In this document: piece after piece, positions 15,945 through 18,028 of the stretch
Layout of the letters: each line of letters starts with the position of its first letter
Numbering within the stretch: position 1 is the stretch's first letter
Origin: Euryarchaeota archaeon UBA170
GTDB taxonomy: Archaea; Thermoplasmatota; Poseidoniia; Poseidoniales; Thalassarchaeaceae
NCBI GenBank assembly: GCA_002499345.1
Contig: DALF01000038.1
Location: 1 to 18,028, forward strand
Direction: 5' to 3'
DNA: 18,028 bases
Made by a program: the position numbers and the translations under genes
The notes under the pieces: model-generated
Told to the model about the DNA's origin: nothing
The model's database searches: none
Seen by the model: the letters and a program-made list of their open reading frames with translations, nothing else

Positions 15945-16931
15945 ATGAGGATGCCTCCGTTCAATCTGCATAATCCATCAACTCTAGAGGGCGCCCTCGC
16001 GAAGGCTTCTGAATTGGAATCATCTGGTGAAGAATTCGATTGGATCTCAGGGGGGACTGACTTAATTCCCAATTACAAATGGCACCTCAATACCAAGAAG
16101 AATGTCATATCCCTATCGGGAATTGAGGAGCTCCATCAATTAGGGGAAGATAGAATTGGGGCGATGGTTACGCTTCAAGAATTGGTTGAGTCAGATTCTA
16201 TACACCCGCTAATCAGCGAGGCGGCTAGCAAGGTTGCCAGTGTAATGATCAGAAGATCTGCCACACTTGGAGGAAACATTTGCTTGGATACTAGGTGCTT
16301 CTGGTATAACCAAACTGAGCAATGGAGAGAGTCGATAGAATGGTGCCACAAATGTGATTGTGGGACAGGTGCGGATTGTAGAGTGATCCCGAATCAGAAT
16401 GAGCTCTGTGTAGCTACTTACCAGGCCGATATGGCCCCAGTTCTGATGTGCTTGGGCGCAACCATCCACCTCTCATCCCCAAGGGGATCCAGATCTATGC
16501 CTATTAACGAATTCTTCAAGCTAGATGGGATGACTAGGAATGTACTGGAAAATGGAGAGATAGTCACCCATGTTACACTGCCAGAAGACTTGTCTGAGTG
16601 GAAGGGAGACTATCAAAAATTACGTCAAAGAGAGAGTTGGGATTTCCCTGAGGCCGGAGTGGCTGTCACTTGGAAAATGGGAGCAGATGGGCCGGTTGGA
16701 CTACGTGTAGCGACAACCGGCCTAGAATCCATACCATCTTTACATATTGAACAGGCAGAACAGGCGTTGGAAAATTGGAATGGGGAGGAGAGTATTCTGT
16801 CGCTTTCCGAGTCAATAAGAAAATCTGTGAAACCGGTTCTAAACACTTGGTTCCCGCCCTCTTATCGAAGGAAGATGGTCAAAGTTCTAACTAGGAGGGC
16901 TTGCAAGGGCATTATGGGGGGCCAATCTTGA
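15945..16931 (+). CDS. Molybdenum hydroxylase FAD subunit with 4Fe-4S insertion (HcrB-like)
   Basis: FAD subunit of the Mo hydroxylase, 328 aa, very close to the roughly 324 aa of 4-hydroxybenzoyl-CoA reductase beta. FAD motifs are SGGTDLIPNYK (35-45) and the ATLGGNI block (106-112). Right after the latter comes a Cys-rich insertion: DTRC (C118), WC (C134), further C137 and C139, DC (C145) and LC (C155). In HcrB the extra [4Fe-4S] cluster is bound by four Cys spaced 16, 8 and 9; here 118-134-145-155 gives 16, 11 and 10, and the surrounding DTRC..Y.Q...WR pattern is also shared. Ordinary CoxM/XdhB subunits lack this. The start two bases after the previous stop is backed by a good SD. Electron flow could run from ferredoxin toward the Mo site, as in HCR; this is inferred. 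Confidence 0.9.
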   Translation: MRMPPFNLHNPSTLEGALAKASELESSGEEFDWISGGTDLIPNYKWHLNTKKNVISLSGIEELHQLGEDRIGAMVTLQELVESDSIHPLISEAASKVASVMIRRSATLGGNICLDTRCFWYNQTEQWRESIEWCHKCDCGTGADCRVIPNQNELCVATYQADMAPVLMCLGATIHLSSPRGSRSMPINEFFKLDGMTRNVLENGEIVTHVTLPEDLSEWKGDYQKLRQRESWDFPEAGVAVTWKMGADGPVGLRVATTGLESIPSLHIEQAEQALENWNGEESILSLSESIRKSVKPVLNTWFPPSYRRKMVKVLTRRACKGIMGGQS

Positions 16932-17869
16932 GAACTGCGGTTATTTTTCTTTCAGTCATATTAGTGATGTGTCTTCTGGCGCCTTTCAGTGTATCTCAAC
17001 AACCCAGTCCACCTGAATGGGGCTTGGGAATTGACCACCCTCAGGAAGATGAGGATGAGCCATTCATAGTCAATAATAGGGGAACTGTGATCATTAGATT
17101 CTTTGTTTACAATGATGAGTTGCTTCCGATTACAATTGACTTAGCATATGAAGTACCATTCGAGGGAGAGTTTGACGGACCGGAGTCCGAAACGATAGGT
17201 GCCGGGGATAACAAAACATTCTCTCTGACGATAGTCGGTATTGAAGTGGGGGACTTTTCGGCTGAAACAACAGAGGAGTTTAGTATCACAGGAACGTTAG
17301 TAGCCAGAGGTTCCGTACCTCAGCCAATTCCTGATTCAAGAGAAGGAGTGGGGGAATTACAGATTCCCACGATCCACTCACTAAGTGCGACATTGTCTGA
17401 GCCTGTCGGCCCCATGAACTCTGGTTCAGAAATGACTCTGATCCTAGAAGTCAAAAATCTCGGTAACGTAGTAGATAGGGTCGGTTCTGTTGAGGTCTCT
17501 GATAACTGCCCGTTGCTGACAACGGACAAAGGCCTTGATTCACTCACTACCAAAGATATATCCATTGGGGCACAAATTCAAGCTAGCCTAATAGTTACAG
17601 CGTCCCAGAGTCATCCGCAGAGGAACTGCGATATTGAAGTGACGGTTTCTTCCAATGGCGCGACAAACTCAGGGGGCTCTGAGATGTCAGAAGACAATGT
17701 TAGGGTCTCTGTTGAGCCTCCTCCAACAAATCAGGAGGACCAAGAAAGTCCGGGAGGAAATGATGACATCGTTGAAGAAGTAGTCAGTTCAAATCTGCCG
17801 TTTCCTGGAGTATTGTCTGCTGTTTCTGTCATTTTTTTGGCCTCAATGAAAAGAAGAAATAGTGCATAG
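16928..17869 (+). CDS. Secreted or membrane-anchored protein with repeat-like beta domains and C-terminal sorting-like tail
   Basis: No specific function recognised. From TTG 16928 (313 aa), a signal peptide (RTAVIFLSVILVMCLLAPFSVSQ) is followed by two beta-rich stretches (about 45-125 and 145-260) resembling CARDB/NEW3-type Ig-like domains: a 'VYNDELLPITIDL' and a 'LEVKNLGNVVDR' element. Then come a Glu/Pro/Asp-rich linker (about 260-285) and a C-terminal hydrophobic segment beginning PFPG and ending MKRRNSA. That end (Pro/Gly motif, helix, basic residues) resembles archaeal PGF-CTERM-type sorting signals. The TTG overlaps the FAD-subunit stop as TTGA; an in-frame TTG at 16901 would put nine hydrophilic residues before the signal peptide and is less likely. 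A link to the Mo enzyme is positional only. Confidence 0.7.
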   Translation: MRTAVIFLSVILVMCLLAPFSVSQQPSPPEWGLGIDHPQEDEDEPFIVNNRGTVIIRFFVYNDELLPITIDLAYEVPFEGEFDGPESETIGAGDNKTFSLTIVGIEVGDFSAETTEEFSITGTLVARGSVPQPIPDSREGVGELQIPTIHSLSATLSEPVGPMNSGSEMTLILEVKNLGNVVDRVGSVEVSDNCPLLTTDKGLDSLTTKDISIGAQIQASLIVTASQSHPQRNCDIEVTVSSNGATNSGGSEMSEDNVRVSVEPPPTNQEDQESPGGNDDIVEEVVSSNLPFPGVLSAVSVIFLASMKRRNSA

Positions 17870-17946
17870 GCGCCTTAGAATACAATTCTCATTAATCATG
17901 TCATTTGGTCCAAATTGGTAGGATTGACTTCAAAAACAAACCCGAA

Positions 17947-17955
17947 CATATAATT
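17947..17955 (+). promoter_or_regulatory. Candidate TATA box of the next gene
   Basis: CATATAATT in the gap after 17869. A transcript starting about 25 nt later (near 17975) would include the hairpin and palindrome that follow and the SD at the window end. Confidence 0.45.
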
Positions 17956-17974
17956 GTACAATCGCGCTCCGCTC

Positions 17975-17989
17975 AGCACCGTAGGTGCT
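17975..17989 (+). repeat. Perfect 6-bp hairpin in the leader of the next gene
   Basis: AGCACC-GTA-GGTGCT forms a stem of six pairs with a three-base loop. It lies at the predicted transcription start region, followed by no T-run, so a terminator is unlikely. Operator or 5' leader structure are both possible. Confidence 0.5.
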
Positions 17990-17995
17990 AAATTG

Positions 17996-18005
17996 AACCT
18001 AGGTT
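17996..18005. repeat. 10-bp perfect palindrome AACCTAGGTT
   Basis: Self-complementary 10-mer 6 bp after the hairpin, between a candidate TATA box and the SD-like end of the window. It may be a binding site for a dimeric regulator. Confidence 0.4.
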
Positions 18006-18020
18006 AGGAAGTTGATATTA

Positions 18021-18028
18021 GTGGAGGA
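18021..18028 (+). promoter_or_regulatory. SD-like sequence of a gene starting just beyond the window
   Basis: GTGGAGGA at the last bases resembles a strong Shine-Dalgarno. A start codon would be expected a few bases past the window edge. Confidence 0.5.

Noticed and set aside
17960..18010. tRNA or terminator at the end of the window
   Set aside because: The inverted repeat is only 6 bp, with no cloverleaf arms, and is not followed by a T-run.

Overview
The window looks archaeal, most like a marine Thermoplasmatota / Marine Group II-III type euryarchaeon. The signs are an archaeal-type lumazine synthase, a bacterioopsin-activator (HTH_10) type regulator, TATA-like AT boxes ahead of genes mixed with Shine-Dalgarno sites, frequent AGA/AGG and ATA codons, and surface proteins with a lipobox or a C-terminal sorting-like tail. 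The lineage is inferred from protein style only. No rRNA, tRNA, IS element or CRISPR array was seen, and genes are packed with few gaps.

Left part (1-2590): flavin and sulfur/cofactor genes on the + strand. The tail of a bacterial-type riboflavin synthase overlaps lumazine synthase by 4 nt. Thioredoxin reductase and a MoeB/UbaA-type E1-like adenylyltransferase with a rhodanese domain follow. An AT-rich gap (2591-2703) with two T-runs and TATA-like boxes separates this group from the next.

Middle (2704-8353): a very large fused alpha+beta 2-oxoacid dehydrogenase E1 with an N-terminal zinc ribbon, a CaCA-family Na+/Ca2+ exchanger, an acyl-CoA dehydrogenase, and a MocA/MobA-like molybdenum-cofactor nucleotidyltransferase. 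A minus-strand ten-helix putative metal exporter (8310-9545) overlaps the nucleotidyltransferase tail to tail and is divergent from the next gene, XdhC.

Right part (9673-17869): XdhC (Mo-enzyme maturation), a lipoprotein subtilase, an HTH_10 regulator, then a three-gene molybdenum hydroxylase in the order 2Fe-2S subunit, Mo subunit, FAD subunit, and a secreted or anchored protein overlapping the last gene. The FAD subunit carries the Cys-rich insertion typical of 4-hydroxybenzoyl-CoA reductase beta subunits, which bind an extra [4Fe-4S] cluster. The enzyme is therefore better read as a 4-hydroxybenzoyl-CoA-reductase-like enzyme than as a CO dehydrogenase. Moco supply (MoeB-like, MocA, XdhC), flavin supply (riboflavin genes) and the Mo/Fe-S/FAD enzyme form a plausible functional neighbourhood. 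The window ends in the leader of a following gene: TATA-like box, hairpin, palindrome and a strong SD on the last bases.
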